Source: Nostocoides_A vanveenii (lineage in GTDB: Bacteria; Actinomycetota; Actinomycetes; Actinomycetales; Dermatophilaceae). Taken from it: DNA of 64,000 nt. The DNA lies in the NCBI RefSeq assembly GCF_039531165.1, contig NZ_BAAAPN010000019.1, forward strand, positions 17,554-81,553, given 5' to 3'. Positions 34,948-43,424 of this stretch are shown here, in pieces; the first letter of the stretch is position 1, and each line of letters opens with the position of its first letter. The translations under genes were made by a program, and so were the position numbers. The notes beneath the pieces were generated by a model. It saw only the letters and a list, made by a program, of their open reading frames with translations, ran no database searches and was not told where the DNA came from.

Positions 34948-35214
34948 TCAGAGTTGCTGGCCGAGGTTGAGCAGCCAGTTCATCCAGGCCACGCCGCCTC
35001 CGGCGAGGACGGCCGCGCCGACCGCGACGAGCACTCCGATTCGGCCTTTGCTGGCGGTGGCGTAGTTGCCGTGGGCCGTGGCGATCGCCCACACGATCGC
35101 GGAGACGATCAGCATGAGGACGGCGACGATCAGGACGAACGTCAGCAGCGCGCCAACCACGGCGCGGAGGTCGCCGATGCCGCCGAGCCCGTCGAAGTCT
35201 GGGAAGACACCCAT
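34948..35214 (-). CDS. Small two-helix conjugation protein (DUF6112-like), copy 2
   Basis: 88 residues: MGVFPDFDGLGGIGDLRAVVGALLTFVLIVAVLMLIVSAIVWAIATAHGNYATASKGRIGVLVAVGAAVLAGGGVAWMNWLLNLGQQL. Same two-helix plan and conserved blocks as the protein at 34482-34802, so the pair is a tandem duplication. No leader peptide. It starts 6 bp after the peptidoglycan hydrolase stop, hence the same transcript. Confidence 0.8.
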   Translation of the reverse strand: MGVFPDFDGLGGIGDLRAVVGALLTFVLIVAVLMLIVSAIVWAIATAHGNYATASKGRIGVLVAVGAAVLAGGGVAWMNWLLNLGQQL

Positions 35215-35220
35215 CGCCGA

Positions 35221-36831
35221 TCACCCTGCTTTGACGGTGGCGTGGAGGTGGTCGTAGTGGCCCCCGGTGATGGAGGCGGGGTCGTGCATGCCGCCGCCGT
35301 TGTAGGGTCGCCAGCCCTGGGCGTCGCGGGCGACTGACCAGATTTGGCCTTGCCAGATCAGGTACTCGACGCCGAGCACGTCGGCGTTGTCCTTCATCCA
35401 GTTGGTGACCTTCCAGCCGGCGTCGAGCTGTGTCGGGGTGGGTCGCTGGCCGATGCGGTTGCCGAAGGTGATGTCGCACGCCCTGCCGAGGGGATGCTCG
35501 GACTTTGTGCCGGGGCGCGGTGAGTAGCAGCCCCAGCCGGTGTCGGGGAACGCGGCGAGGGTCTGCTCGTAGAGGTGGAGCATGCGGGCGGTGATCTTGC
35601 CCGAGCTGGTGGGATCGTCGACGAGCCGGTCGGGGTCCCCGTCGACGCCGGTCGGTGTGCCCGCGGTGGTGTTGTTGCAGGCGGCGGGTGAACCGCTGGT
35701 TGCCGTCGGCAGGTTCGCGGGCCCGTGCTCGTTGAGCGAGGCGGCGGCATCGGTGGCCTCGCCGTTGGTGCCGCCGGGCCGGACCTCGAAGTGCAGATGT
35801 GCGCCGGTGCTCATGCCGGAGGAGCCGACATCGCCGATGTGCTGCCCGGCGCTCACCCGGTCACCACGACGGACGTGGATGCCGCTCTGCCACATGTGCG
35901 CGTACGCGGTCGCGACGGTCTTGCCGTCGATGGTGTGCTCGATGACGATGAGACCGCCGTACCCACCGGAGAACTCCGCGACGGTCACTGTGCCGTCCGC
36001 GGCGGCGAGGATCGGTGTGCCATCGGCCGCGGCGAAGTCGGTGCCGGTGTGCATCTTCCGTTCGCCCGTGATCGGGTGCACCCGCATCCCGAACGGCGAG
36101 GTCAGCACCCAGGTGCCCTCGGGCAGCGGGAACACCACCCGCGACGACGAGACCGCCGGGCCACCCACTCCGCCAGCGGTACTGCCTCCTCTGGTGAGGG
36201 CGGTGAGGATGCTGTCGGCGACGGGCGCGTAGTTGCGGTAGCGGTCGGGGTAGGCGGACACCTCGACGGCTTGGGCGGCTTCGCCGGGGTCCATCTGTTG
36301 CCAGCCGGGGATGTCGAGCAGGCCGCGCGGTGAGGGGTAGTTCGGTCCAGTCGGCCCGCCGAAGAACGCTCGCGCCTGATAGTTAGAGTCCATCAGTTCG
36401 GCGACCGAACCCCAGCCGGATTGAGGACGCATCTGGAACAGGCCGAGCGAGTCGTGGTCGCCGCCGTTGCCGTCGTTCGGATAGTTCGCCGACTCCGGGT
36501 AGGCGCTCGTGTTGGTCAGCATCCGCAGCGTGGACTCGGTGAGCGCTGCCATCAGCGCGATCTTGATTCCCGACCGGCCCACGTCGGTGATGCCGTTGCC
36601 GACCGCGATGATCGTGGCCGCGTGCGTGAGCTGCTGACGACTGAGCGTGAACGTCTCGCCGTTTGCGGTGCTCACGGTGAGTGAGTCCGGGATCGGGCCG
36701 AGGTTCACGGTTCCGGCGGGGGTGGCGCAGTACGCGGCAGCGGGGTTCATCAGCACCCCGATCCCGAGGAGTGCTGCGGCAGGGGCGAAGAACAGCAGCG
36801 CCAGGGCCGCGATGGAGGCTTTGCGGAACAC
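35221..36831 (-). CDS. Three-domain conjugation peptidoglycan hydrolase (lytic transglycosylase-like, M23 peptidase, ARB_07466-like C-terminal)
   Basis: 536 residues from a GTG 13 bp after the previous stop (RBS GAAGGGG). An N-terminal membrane/signal segment (AALALLFFAPAAALLGIGVLM), a lysozyme-like region (about 80-190; ALMAALTESTLRMLTN, DHDSLGLFQMRPQSGWG), an M23 metallopeptidase (about 235-345; HTGTDFAAADGTPILAAADG and HLHFEV zinc ligands) and a C-terminal domain (about 410-535; HPLGRACDITFG, GGHYDHLHATV) with a D-Ala-D-Ala-peptidase-like His/Asp pattern. It would open the wall for the transfer channel, like VirB1/TcpG. Confidence 0.88.
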   Translation of the reverse strand: MFRKASIAALALLFFAPAAALLGIGVLMNPAAAYCATPAGTVNLGPIPDSLTVSTANGETFTLSRQQLTHAATIIAVGNGITDVGRSGIKIALMAALTESTLRMLTNTSAYPESANYPNDGNGGDHDSLGLFQMRPQSGWGSVAELMDSNYQARAFFGGPTGPNYPSPRGLLDIPGWQQMDPGEAAQAVEVSAYPDRYRNYAPVADSILTALTRGGSTAGGVGGPAVSSSRVVFPLPEGTWVLTSPFGMRVHPITGERKMHTGTDFAAADGTPILAAADGTVTVAEFSGGYGGLIVIEHTIDGKTVATAYAHMWQSGIHVRRGDRVSAGQHIGDVGSSGMSTGAHLHFEVRPGGTNGEATDAAASLNEHGPANLPTATSGSPAACNNTTAGTPTGVDGDPDRLVDDPTSSGKITARMLHLYEQTLAAFPDTGWGCYSPRPGTKSEHPLGRACDITFGNRIGQRPTPTQLDAGWKVTNWMKDNADVLGVEYLIWQGQIWSVARDAQGWRPYNGGGMHDPASITGGHYDHLHATVKAG

Positions 36832-36844
36832 GACGACAACCCCT

Positions 36845-37537
36845 TCAACGCAGCGGGTTGTCGAGCTGCGACAGCCGCAGCAGATGGCACGTCGGATAGG
36901 TCGGGGCGCAGACGACGAACACCGTGAACGCGACCGGATGCTCGCTGGTGACCGGCTGGCCGTTCCAGACCCCGGCACGACGCCGGGTGCCCTCAATCGT
37001 GACAGCCGTCGTGCCAACAGCGAGCTGCCCCGGCTGGGCCTGCGCGACGGCGTCGGCCCAGGCGTCGGGGATGTAGGCGGTGTCGATGGTGAGGTGCTGG
37101 CGGGTGGCGTACTGCCGCAGCTCGATCCAGGCGTCACGGGTCGGCAGGTACGCGGCGATATCGGAGGCGAGCCCGGCTTGCTCGTCTCCGCTGGGGTCAC
37201 CGACCGTGAGGATCGCCGAGGTGTAGTCCAGCGGCCACAGCCCCGAGGCCGTGTCCCAGGCGAACAGAGTGGACGCGACGCCCCGAGCGAAAGTCTCGGG
37301 ATCGGCCGAACGCGGAACCGCTGGAACCCGCGGCGGCCGGGGCGTGCTCGGGGCCGCGGTCGGCGGTTCCGTCGTGACCGGGCCGGGCTGCGAGTCGGGA
37401 TCGGGGCTGGTGTTGCTGCGGGGGCCCGTGAGGAGTCCGTAGACGCCGACCCCGGCGAGGAGCAGCAGGACGATGCCGGTGGCGATGAGGGCGACGAGTC
37501 GGCGGCGGTTCCGGGGATTGGTGGGTGCAGGGCTCAT
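36845..37537 (-). CDS. Membrane-anchored conjugation protein (VirB8/TcpC-like position)
   Basis: 230 residues from the ATG at 37537. Short basic N-terminus, one membrane helix (LVALIATGIVLLLLAGVGVYGLL), a Pro/Ser/Thr-rich linker (about 42-75) and an extracytoplasmic domain of about 150 residues (FARGVASTLFAWDTASG start). FARxVAxxLFxWDT is frequent in actinobacterial conjugal proteins of the TcpC/VirB8 class; the identity is suggested, not proven. A recurring motif at 37542-37552 lies just before its start. Confidence 0.72.
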   Translation of the reverse strand: MSPAPTNPRNRRRLVALIATGIVLLLLAGVGVYGLLTGPRSNTSPDPDSQPGPVTTEPPTAAPSTPRPPRVPAVPRSADPETFARGVASTLFAWDTASGLWPLDYTSAILTVGDPSGDEQAGLASDIAAYLPTRDAWIELRQYATRQHLTIDTAYIPDAWADAVAQAQPGQLAVGTTAVTIEGTRRRAGVWNGQPVTSEHPVAFTVFVVCAPTYPTCHLLRLSQLDNPLR

Positions 37538-37541
37538 GCCG

Positions 37542-37552
37542 AGCAGGTGCGC
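37542..37552 (-). promoter_or_regulatory. Recurring GCGCACCTGCT motif
   Basis: One mismatch from the exact motif at 25612-25622 and 39474-39484. It ends 5 bp before the ATG at 37537, so it would be in the 5' leader rather than a -10 or -35 box. Confidence 0.4.
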
Positions 37553-37573
37553 ACCCACCACCGGGGTCTGTGG

Positions 37574-38569
37574 TCAGAGCGCGCGGAGTCGTGGCCGCTC
37601 CGCCGCCCCTTCGCGGGCGGCTCGGAGGGCGTCGGCGAACCGGACGGTGCCGTCGGCGGTGGCGAGGAAGTTCTCGAACTGCTCGTCGGTCAGTTCGCCT
37701 GCGAGGGTGTCGGCGTTGTAGTGGGTCCACCAGGCGGCCAGTTTGCCCCAGGTCTGGACGAACGCCCGGAGCGGATAGCGGACGGGCTGCCCGTCGCCCG
37801 TGACGAGCGGCAGTGGTTGCGGTGGGGTGCGCTTCTTGATCGACTTCGCGCGGGCCACGGCTGCTTCGGCGCGGGCGTGGAGCTCGGCCTCGCGCCGCTC
37901 CCGCTCGGTGGTGTCGGCATCGCGGATCGCTTGATAGATCGGATGCACCGGATCGCCGGCCTCAATCCGGTCCAGCCCGGCGGCGGCCTCGGCGCGCAGA
38001 GTCTCGGGCTGAGTGGGGTTGTTGGCGATGTCTTCGAGGTAGCCGATCTTCTCCAACGTCGTGTGGGAGGCACCGCCGGGAATCATCGCCGCCGCCTGTT
38101 CACGGGTCTTCCCGAGTGGCCCGCTCGACGGTGGTGCAAAGTTTGCACCACCGTCGTTTCCGGGCTGGTTCTCGCTGCTGAACTGGGTCGCGCTCTTGCG
38201 GCGGGCGGCGTCTTCGGCCATGACCTGCTTGATCTCGCGGTAGAGGCCGGCGGCTTCGAGCTGGGTGTATGGCTTGTGGAGCATGTTGTCGTCCTGCTCG
38301 GCGAGGAGCTGCCCGAGCCGGTCGGACAGGCCGCTGCGAACCCACACGTTGACGGTGCGCCAGCCGAGCTTCTTGATCGCGGCCAGGCGTCGCGCCCCAC
38401 ACACAAGCACACCATCGATGGTGATCGTGAGCGGTTGCAGCAGTCCGTCACGCCCGATGGATGCCGCGAGGGCGTCAATGTCGCCGAGGTCGGCGCGGTG
38501 CCGGGTGCCGACGAGGATCGAATCGACGGCGCGGTCGAGCTGGATGCTGCCGACCTGTGGCTCGTTCAC
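37574..38569 (-). CDS. ParB/RepB/Spo0J-type partition protein
   Basis: 331 residues. N-terminal ParB nuclease-like domain: LGDIDALAASIGRDGLLQPLTITIDGVLVCGARRLAAIKKLGWRTVNVWV, with the CGARR equivalent of the GERR motif, and an HTH region following the HKPYTQLEAAGLYREIKQVM block. The C-terminal 100 residues contain an Ala/Arg helix. No parA is nearby. In ICEs such proteins may stabilise the excised circle or regulate transcription. The stop of the next gene overlaps its start (38566-38569). Confidence 0.82.
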   Translation of the reverse strand: MNEPQVGSIQLDRAVDSILVGTRHRADLGDIDALAASIGRDGLLQPLTITIDGVLVCGARRLAAIKKLGWRTVNVWVRSGLSDRLGQLLAEQDDNMLHKPYTQLEAAGLYREIKQVMAEDAARRKSATQFSSENQPGNDGGANFAPPSSGPLGKTREQAAAMIPGGASHTTLEKIGYLEDIANNPTQPETLRAEAAAGLDRIEAGDPVHPIYQAIRDADTTERERREAELHARAEAAVARAKSIKKRTPPQPLPLVTGDGQPVRYPLRAFVQTWGKLAAWWTHYNADTLAGELTDEQFENFLATADGTVRFADALRAAREGAAERPRLRAL

Positions 38570-39453
38570 GACGACTCACCGCCTCCACCGCTCGGAGCGG
38601 CAAGCGCGAGCGCGAGGATCAGATCGTCGTCGCGGAGCAGCAGGTCGAGAGTCTCGCCCAGCAGGAGCCGGAGCAGGATGCCGCGACCGCTGCTGGTGGC
38701 CACGTAGGCCGGGTGCGGGCTCCCGAGCAGCGCCTTCAAGAGAGCGGCCCAGGAGCGGCGCGGCAGGTCGAGCAGTGCCCGCGCGTGCCGATCGCGGCGC
38801 AGCGCCTCGTAGGCGGACTGGCGGGTGCCGGCCTTCATCAACGCCCCGCAGACGTGCTCGACCGCGGCCCGTGCGATGTCGGTGGGCCAGTCGAGCAGGC
38901 ACAGCATCGCGATGGCGTCCTCGGCCGCCGATCCAGCGGACATGCACGCCTGCGCAGACCCGAGACTGTCGCGTGGTTCCGGTTCGAGGTCGCTGGGACG
39001 CAGGTCGGTGGTGTGGAACGCGGTTTGGTAGTCGGCCAGCGCGGTGTCGCGTTCGGAGAACCGTTCGGGGTCGTGGAACGCCGAGACGTGGGCGCGGCGG
39101 GCCTGGTGCACCGAGCAGAGCAGCCCTTGGGCGCGTTCCTCGTAAACGCAGGTGATCCGCACGGCGTGGGTGATGATCGCCCACGGATCATTGGCCTCGC
39201 GGGTCGAGCGGTACTGCATCGCGTCGAACGCCGCCGTGACCGCTTCCCAGGTGTCGAGCTTGTGCTTCCTCGCGAGAGCGCGGTACTTGTCGGCGGCGAA
39301 CTCCATCAGGTCGCGGGCCACCGGGTCGTGAACCCAGGCATCCTCGCCGCCCTCGGCGAGACGGTTGAGCAGGGCGCGCAGGCCCTCGCCGGTGGTGAAG
39401 TCCTCAGCCTGGTCGGCCGTCGGAGCGGTACTGGTGTGGGTTGGTGTGGTCAT
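38566..39453 (-). CDS. Hypothetical helical ICE protein
   Basis: 295 residues from the ATG at 39453 (AGGAGG 9 bp upstream). No signal, no membrane segment and no recognised domain. Regions rich in charged helices (LLNRLAEGGEDAWVHDPVARDLMEFAADKYRALARKHKLDTWEAVTAAFDAM) resemble replication or regulatory proteins of plasmids. The block DPWAIITHAVRITCVYEERAQGLLCSVHQARR is likely the conserved core. Coupled to parB; an exact GCGCACCTGCC motif lies 21 bp upstream. Confidence 0.7.
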   Translation of the reverse strand: MTTPTHTSTAPTADQAEDFTTGEGLRALLNRLAEGGEDAWVHDPVARDLMEFAADKYRALARKHKLDTWEAVTAAFDAMQYRSTREANDPWAIITHAVRITCVYEERAQGLLCSVHQARRAHVSAFHDPERFSERDTALADYQTAFHTTDLRPSDLEPEPRDSLGSAQACMSAGSAAEDAIAMLCLLDWPTDIARAAVEHVCGALMKAGTRQSAYEALRRDRHARALLDLPRRSWAALLKALLGSPHPAYVATSSGRGILLRLLLGETLDLLLRDDDLILALALAAPSGGGGESS

Positions 39454-39473
39454 GGTGTCGGCACCTCCTGGCA

Positions 39474-39484
39474 GGCAGGTGCGC
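39474..39484 (-). promoter_or_regulatory. Recurring GCGCACCTGCC motif
   Basis: Exact match to the copy at 25612-25622, placed just before the ribosome binding site of the gene starting at 39453. Confidence 0.4.
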
Positions 39485-39546
39485 GCTCGCTCCCACGAGC
39501 GCGTCCTGCATGCCGGTGCCGTCGCAGCCATGACCTCTCACCACCG

Positions 39547-39951
39547 TCAACTCATCGAGACCCCAGAGCGGGACATCTGCGACGCTGGTGCGGTGCTGCG
39601 CCCGAACGCCGAGATCGGCGGCAGCCGCCGGGCACGGTCCCCGAGACGACGAACACCAGCGCCAATCGGGGTGCGGGTGCGGCGTGCGAGCTCGGCCTGG
39701 AAGTCGAGGCCACGGCCGGCTGCGTGCGCCGAGTGCCGGGCGATCAGGTCGGTGGGGCGTACCCACTCCACGCCGCGGCCGGGAACGAGGGCGTGCTGCT
39801 TGTCGTCGCGGGCGACCTGCGCGGCCCGCACCGCCTCCGGCGTGCTCGTTGCCTCGACGGGCTCGGGGCGTTCCCTCGGCTCATCGGGCACCAGCCGTGC
39901 TGGATCGGGCCTTGCGGGATCGTTGCGCTGCGGGTTCTCAGTGGTGTTCAT
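39547..39951 (-). CDS. Small Pro/Arg-rich hypothetical protein
   Basis: 134 residues: MNTTENPQRNDPARPDPARLVPDEPRERPEPVEATS, then a helical Ala/Arg-rich part ending SRSGVSMS. No known domain; largely disordered N-terminus. It overlaps the DUF2637 gene by 4 bp (ATGA), which supports it being real. Confidence 0.6.
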   Translation of the reverse strand: MNTTENPQRNDPARPDPARLVPDEPRERPEPVEATSTPEAVRAAQVARDDKQHALVPGRGVEWVRPTDLIARHSAHAAGRGLDFQAELARRTRTPIGAGVRRLGDRARRLPPISAFGRSTAPASQMSRSGVSMS

Positions 39952-40625
39952 GGGGTCGTCTCCTCCCGCTCATCGACGGTGTCGGTTGTGTCAGTGAGGT
40001 GCGCGACGGCGAACCAGCGGCCCACGGTCGAGGGATGCACCCCGAGTTCGCGGGCGATCCGCTTGTTCGACCAGCCCGCCTCCCGAAGCTCCCAACCCAG
40101 CGCCCGCCGATCCGCCACAACGTCGCCCCGACGGGTCGGCTCCGCCTCGCCAGATGACAGCGCGGGCATCGACTCCGCAGTGACCGTCGGACGCGAGGCG
40201 ACAGGCTGCACGCCGGGGTCGGCGGTCCGGGTGAGGATCACGGTCAGGTGCGTGATCGCAAGCAGCACGACGGGCGGAACCGCGGCGACCGAGGCCGCGA
40301 GCATCCGTGGCACGTCGGCGTCTGCGGCGACGACGGCGTGAATGGCGTTCGCCGTCACCGACACGAGCGCGCCACCGACCAGCAGCGCCCACGGGTACCA
40401 GGCCGAGCGCTGCCCGGCGAGGGCGACGACGGCGACCGTCGCGACGACGATGATGCCGTCCACGATCAGCGGCCACGCCCACGCCTGCCCCGCACCGATC
40501 CCGGATCGAGCGGCCAGATCGGCGAGCGACGTGAAGGACAGCCAGAACGCCCCGGCGGCGATGAACACCGTCCCGGCAACAGCCGTCATCGCGGCCCAGC
40601 GCCGCCCCTCCGATTCACGCCTCAC
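39948..40625 (-). CDS. DUF2637 (SpdB-like) membrane protein with C-terminal HTH
   Basis: 225 residues from a GTG overlapping the primase gene stop. Four membrane helices (TAVAGTVFIAAGAFWLSF, WAWPLIVDGIIVVATVAVVAL, WYPWALLVGGALVSVTANAIHA, MLAASVAAVPPVVLLAITHLTV) match DUF2637, present in plasmid spread proteins of actinobacteria. The last 60 residues (LGWELREAGWSNKRIARELGVHPSTVGRWFAV) form a helix-turn-helix. A membrane protein with a DNA-binding tail is characteristic of this family in ICEs; function unknown. Confidence 0.83.
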   Translation of the reverse strand: MRRESEGRRWAAMTAVAGTVFIAAGAFWLSFTSLADLAARSGIGAGQAWAWPLIVDGIIVVATVAVVALAGQRSAWYPWALLVGGALVSVTANAIHAVVAADADVPRMLAASVAAVPPVVLLAITHLTVILTRTADPGVQPVASRPTVTAESMPALSSGEAEPTRRGDVVADRRALGWELREAGWSNKRIARELGVHPSTVGRWFAVAHLTDTTDTVDEREETTP

Positions 40626-41542
40626 AGCCCCGCCCTCCCCAAGGCTGCGGACGGCGGGCTCTTCGTGCGATCGAACCAGCGACCCGCGCCCTGGCTCCGA
40701 CCGCCAGATGCGGGCTGGGAGGCCCGGTAGGCAGAGCGCACGGTCGTGGCGATCTCGCGATCGCCCAGACCCGCCGACTGTGCCGCAGCCCCCAGCGCAT
40801 CGAGCGCGTCGGCAGCCGAGACGCCCTTCTCGGCGAGACGGCAGGCGGCCCAGAACAGGCCCCGGTTCCGCTCGCCCTCACCCCGCCCGGCGACCCACGC
40901 CGCCAACCGCTCAGCATCAACCTCCATCGAGCCGCTGCTGGCGCGTGGTGGTGCGACGGGGCGCGGGTCGAGAAAGTCCCGCAGCCGGGCCGCGTCCACC
41001 GTGCCGACCGAGTGCGCGGCGATGTCGGCGACCTCGTAGAGCCTCACGTTCCCGTCGATGATTCGCCGGGACGGCGGAGCAATGATGTAGCCGCCGTCGC
41101 CCCGGAAATCGACACCCGCCGTGGCGGCTTGCCACGACCGCTGCTCGCTGCCTGGTGTCGCCGGGAAGTACACGTGCGCGCCTCCAGTGGGTGTGCGCAC
41201 CAGCAGACCCACTCCATCGACGAGCCCTGTATCGGTGGCGCGCTGGTACGCCGCGCGGCCGTCGTGGGGACCGTGGACATCGACATCGACGACGACAACG
41301 CCCGATGTCGCTCCGGTCGGGATGCCGATGTTCGCGTTCGGTGTGCGCGACCACCACACCACCACTTGGTCCGGGTCGCTGCTCGCGTCGAGGAACCCAC
41401 GGCGGGTCAGCGGTCGCTTCCCCTCGACGAGGCACGGGAAGACGGGCACGCCAGCCGCCGCGAGGCTCCGCGCAGCGAAGGTCAGGCTTGGCGAGCGATC
41501 CACGCGAATGAGCGCCGCGAGGACATCGAATGCTTCGGGCAT
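40622..41542 (-). CDS. Bifunctional primase-polymerase (Prim-Pol) domain protein
   Basis: 306 residues. N-terminal prim-pol domain: GVPVFPCLVEGKRPLTRRGFLDASSDPDQVVVWWSRTPNANIGIPTGATSGVVVVDVDVHGPHD, with the metal-binding DVD, and RTPTGGAHVYFPA and GVDFRGDGGYIIAPPS blocks. A C-terminal helical region (WVAGRGEGERNRGLFWAACRLAEKG) is typical of plasmid primases. It may prime second-strand synthesis in the recipient. TGATG overlap with the ardC-like gene upstream. Confidence 0.88.
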   Translation of the reverse strand: MPEAFDVLAALIRVDRSPSLTFAARSLAAAGVPVFPCLVEGKRPLTRRGFLDASSDPDQVVVWWSRTPNANIGIPTGATSGVVVVDVDVHGPHDGRAAYQRATDTGLVDGVGLLVRTPTGGAHVYFPATPGSEQRSWQAATAGVDFRGDGGYIIAPPSRRIIDGNVRLYEVADIAAHSVGTVDAARLRDFLDPRPVAPPRASSGSMEVDAERLAAWVAGRGEGERNRGLFWAACRLAEKGVSAADALDALGAAAQSAGLGDREIATTVRSAYRASQPASGGRSQGAGRWFDRTKSPPSAALGRAGL

Positions 41543-42621
41543 CACAGCCCCCGCCCTGCCAGAGCTGGCGCCGACGCAGCACGCGGACGATCGGTCTCCA
41601 CCGCAGGCGCTGCCGTGCGGGAGGTGCGCGGACTCGGGGTGTCGCGGTCGAGGCCGGGCGGGGTGCCGTCGCCGACCTGGGCCGTGTCGAGCTGGTCGAG
41701 GATCGCCAGCGCGGTCTTCCGCACCCGCTCGCCGGTGGCCTGCACCACCTGGGCGGGCGCTTCGCCGTCCACGCGGGCGGCCCAGGTCGAGACGTACGGG
41801 ATCGTGTACCCGGCAGTGTCCACGCCGTGCGCGGCACCGATCATCAGCGCGACGGACTCGGCTTCGACCTCGCGGATGCCGCGATGCTGCCGCGCCTCCT
41901 CGTCGTCGGGATCGTGCATCACAACATGCGCGAGCTCGTGCGCGAGCGTCTTGACCTGCGCGGCAGGGTCCATGTTCTCCCGCACCGCGACCGTGCGCGC
42001 CGCGTAGTCGGTCATGCCGTTCGCGCCGGAGATCATCCCCTCGTGCGGCACCCGCAGCACCTCGAACCCCGCGCCGCGAATCTGCCCGGCCAACCCATCC
42101 CACAACCCCGAAGGTGCTTCGCCTTCCAGCAGCGTCGGCGCGGGCGGCACCGGCAGCGGCTCGCCGTCGGTCTGCGAGGTGTCCCACACGTAGGCCGGTC
42201 TCGCTCCGACCATCCGCGAGCGCACCACCTCGCCGGCCTTCGGCTTCTCCCTCGGCCCGAGTCGCCGCCACGATCCCGCATCGGCAGGGGTCGCGGTAGC
42301 GAACCGGCCCGTCACGGGCGCGAAGATCATGTACCCCAGCTGGCCCTTCATCACCTGGCGCCCGAGCCCTTGCCACTGCCGGTATCCGGCGACCAGAGTC
42401 GGGAAGGGCTCCGGCACCCGGCCCGCCTCGTAGGCGGCTTCGTGCTGCACCCAGATCAGCATCGTGTTGTTGAACGACCGCGACCTGAACCGTGCCGCGA
42501 ACGCGAGCGCCTGCCGCCAATCGTCACCCGAGACCAGCGACTCGACCGCTCCTGTCAGCTTCTCGTGCAGCTCGTCGAGCTTCGCCTCTCGCGCCGCGCG
42601 GGCGTCCTCGTTCGATGCCAT
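41542..42621 (-). CDS. ArdC-like antirestriction protein with zincin domain
   Basis: 359 residues from the ATG at 42621 (GGAGG upstream). N-terminal ssDNA-binding ArdC domain (about 10-130; RSFNNTMLIWVQHEA, VAGYRQWQGLGRQVMKGQLGYMIFAPV) and an M-type metallopeptidase with HELAH at 228-232 and a downstream Glu (EVEAESVALMIG). ArdC proteins shield incoming DNA from type I restriction during conjugation. It is the first gene of the minus-strand operon and is the one closest to the operator array at 42766-42870. Confidence 0.87.
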   Translation of the reverse strand: MASNEDARAAREAKLDELHEKLTGAVESLVSGDDWRQALAFAARFRSRSFNNTMLIWVQHEAAYEAGRVPEPFPTLVAGYRQWQGLGRQVMKGQLGYMIFAPVTGRFATATPADAGSWRRLGPREKPKAGEVVRSRMVGARPAYVWDTSQTDGEPLPVPPAPTLLEGEAPSGLWDGLAGQIRGAGFEVLRVPHEGMISGANGMTDYAARTVAVRENMDPAAQVKTLAHELAHVVMHDPDDEEARQHRGIREVEAESVALMIGAAHGVDTAGYTIPYVSTWAARVDGEAPAQVVQATGERVRKTALAILDQLDTAQVGDGTPPGLDRDTPSPRTSRTAAPAVETDRPRAASAPALAGRGL

Positions 42622-42931
42622 GCTCCGGCCTCCTCTTCGGCGGGCCGCGACGCGGCTGCGCGCGGCGGTACACCTGGCAGGTAGGCGCGAACACCCGCGC
42701 CCAGACCGTGAGCTGGACATCGTTCACCTCCTTGAGGCAGCCCGAGCCGAGACCGGCACGCGACATTGAGCATGCTCAAAATGTCCCGGAGTCCTGTTCT
42801 AACACCGACCGTTGAGCATGCGCAAGCCTTGATTTGTGCATGCTCAACGCGTACGGTTGAGCATGCACAACCACCCTTCGGGTGGACTACATTGATGCCT
42901 TGCCCGTCGCGAAGGGAAGGGGGTCACCGTC
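42622..42931. promoter_or_regulatory. Divergent control region of the element
   Basis: 310 bp between ardC (minus) and the EspR-like regulator (plus). It contains four palindromic sites (see next entry), a variant of the recurring motif (GGCAGGTAGGCGC, 42676-42688) and the ribosome binding site GAAGGGAAGG before 42932. No coding sequence. It should hold promoters in both directions. Confidence 0.75.
42766..42870. promoter_or_regulatory. Array of four 14-bp operators, consensus TTGWGCATGCNCAA
   Basis: TTGAGCATGCTCAA at 42766-42779 (perfect palindrome), TTGAGCATGCGCAA at 42812-42825, TTGTGCATGCTCAA at 42834-42847, and TTGAGCATGCACAA at 42857-42870. The last three are centred 22-23 bp apart, close to two helical turns, and the first 46 bp away (about twice that). 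The spacing puts them on one face of the helix, as expected of a dimeric regulator that binds cooperatively. The adjacent regulator gene is the natural candidate. Confidence 0.88.
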
Positions 42932-43363
42932 ATGACCGAAGACGAGAGCCAGGCTGCGGCCGAAGACCTCGCCAAGCGTCTGCGGCTCCTGATGGATGTC
43001 GCTGTTGCCGAGTCCGGCACCGAGCCGACCTACTCGCAGATCGCCGACTACCTCCGCGAACGAGGCACCAACCTGTCGCGGTCGCGCTGGACGTACATGG
43101 TCAACGGCCACCGCTACGTCCAAGACCCCGCCGTGTTCGAGGGGCTGGCGGCGTTCTTCGACGTGGACGCCGCGTTCCTGCTCGGCGAGGACGGTGCGGC
43201 CACTCCCGAGAAGGTCTCCGCGCAGCTCGATCTGGTTCGGTCCATGCGGGCCGCGAAGGTGAAGTCCTACGCAGCGCGCACCCTCGGCGACATCTCGCCG
43301 AAAGCCCTCCACGCCATCACCAAGTTCCTGGACGAGGAAATGACACACATGCCCGAGCACTGA
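42932..43363 (+). CDS. XRE/EspR-like transcriptional regulator
   Basis: 143 residues. HTH region YSQIADYLRERGTNLSRSRWTYMVNGHRYVQDPAVFEGLAAFFDVDAAFLLGEDG resembles the mycobacterial EspR fold (sequence of HTH, S-x-S-x-x-Y-M-x-N-G, FFxVDxAFL). A C-terminal helix pair may dimerise it. Next come an ImmA/IrrE protease gene and a membrane protein gene. By analogy with ICEBs1 ImmR/ImmA and phage repressors, it would repress the ardC/transfer promoter through the array upstream and be removed by the protease; this is inferred. Confidence 0.85.
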   Translation: MTEDESQAAAEDLAKRLRLLMDVAVAESGTEPTYSQIADYLRERGTNLSRSRWTYMVNGHRYVQDPAVFEGLAAFFDVDAAFLLGEDGAATPEKVSAQLDLVRSMRAAKVKSYAARTLGDISPKALHAITKFLDEEMTHMPEH

Positions 43364-43424
43364 CCGGTACTGCGCGACACAGAGCCGCCACCGGTCCCGC
43401 TCCCCAACAGACAAGGGGCGAACC

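Noticed and set aside
39547..39951. Rejecting the Pro/Arg-rich 134-residue gene as noise
   Set aside because: Kept as a gene with lower confidence because its start overlaps the preceding stop in the coupled style of this operon.
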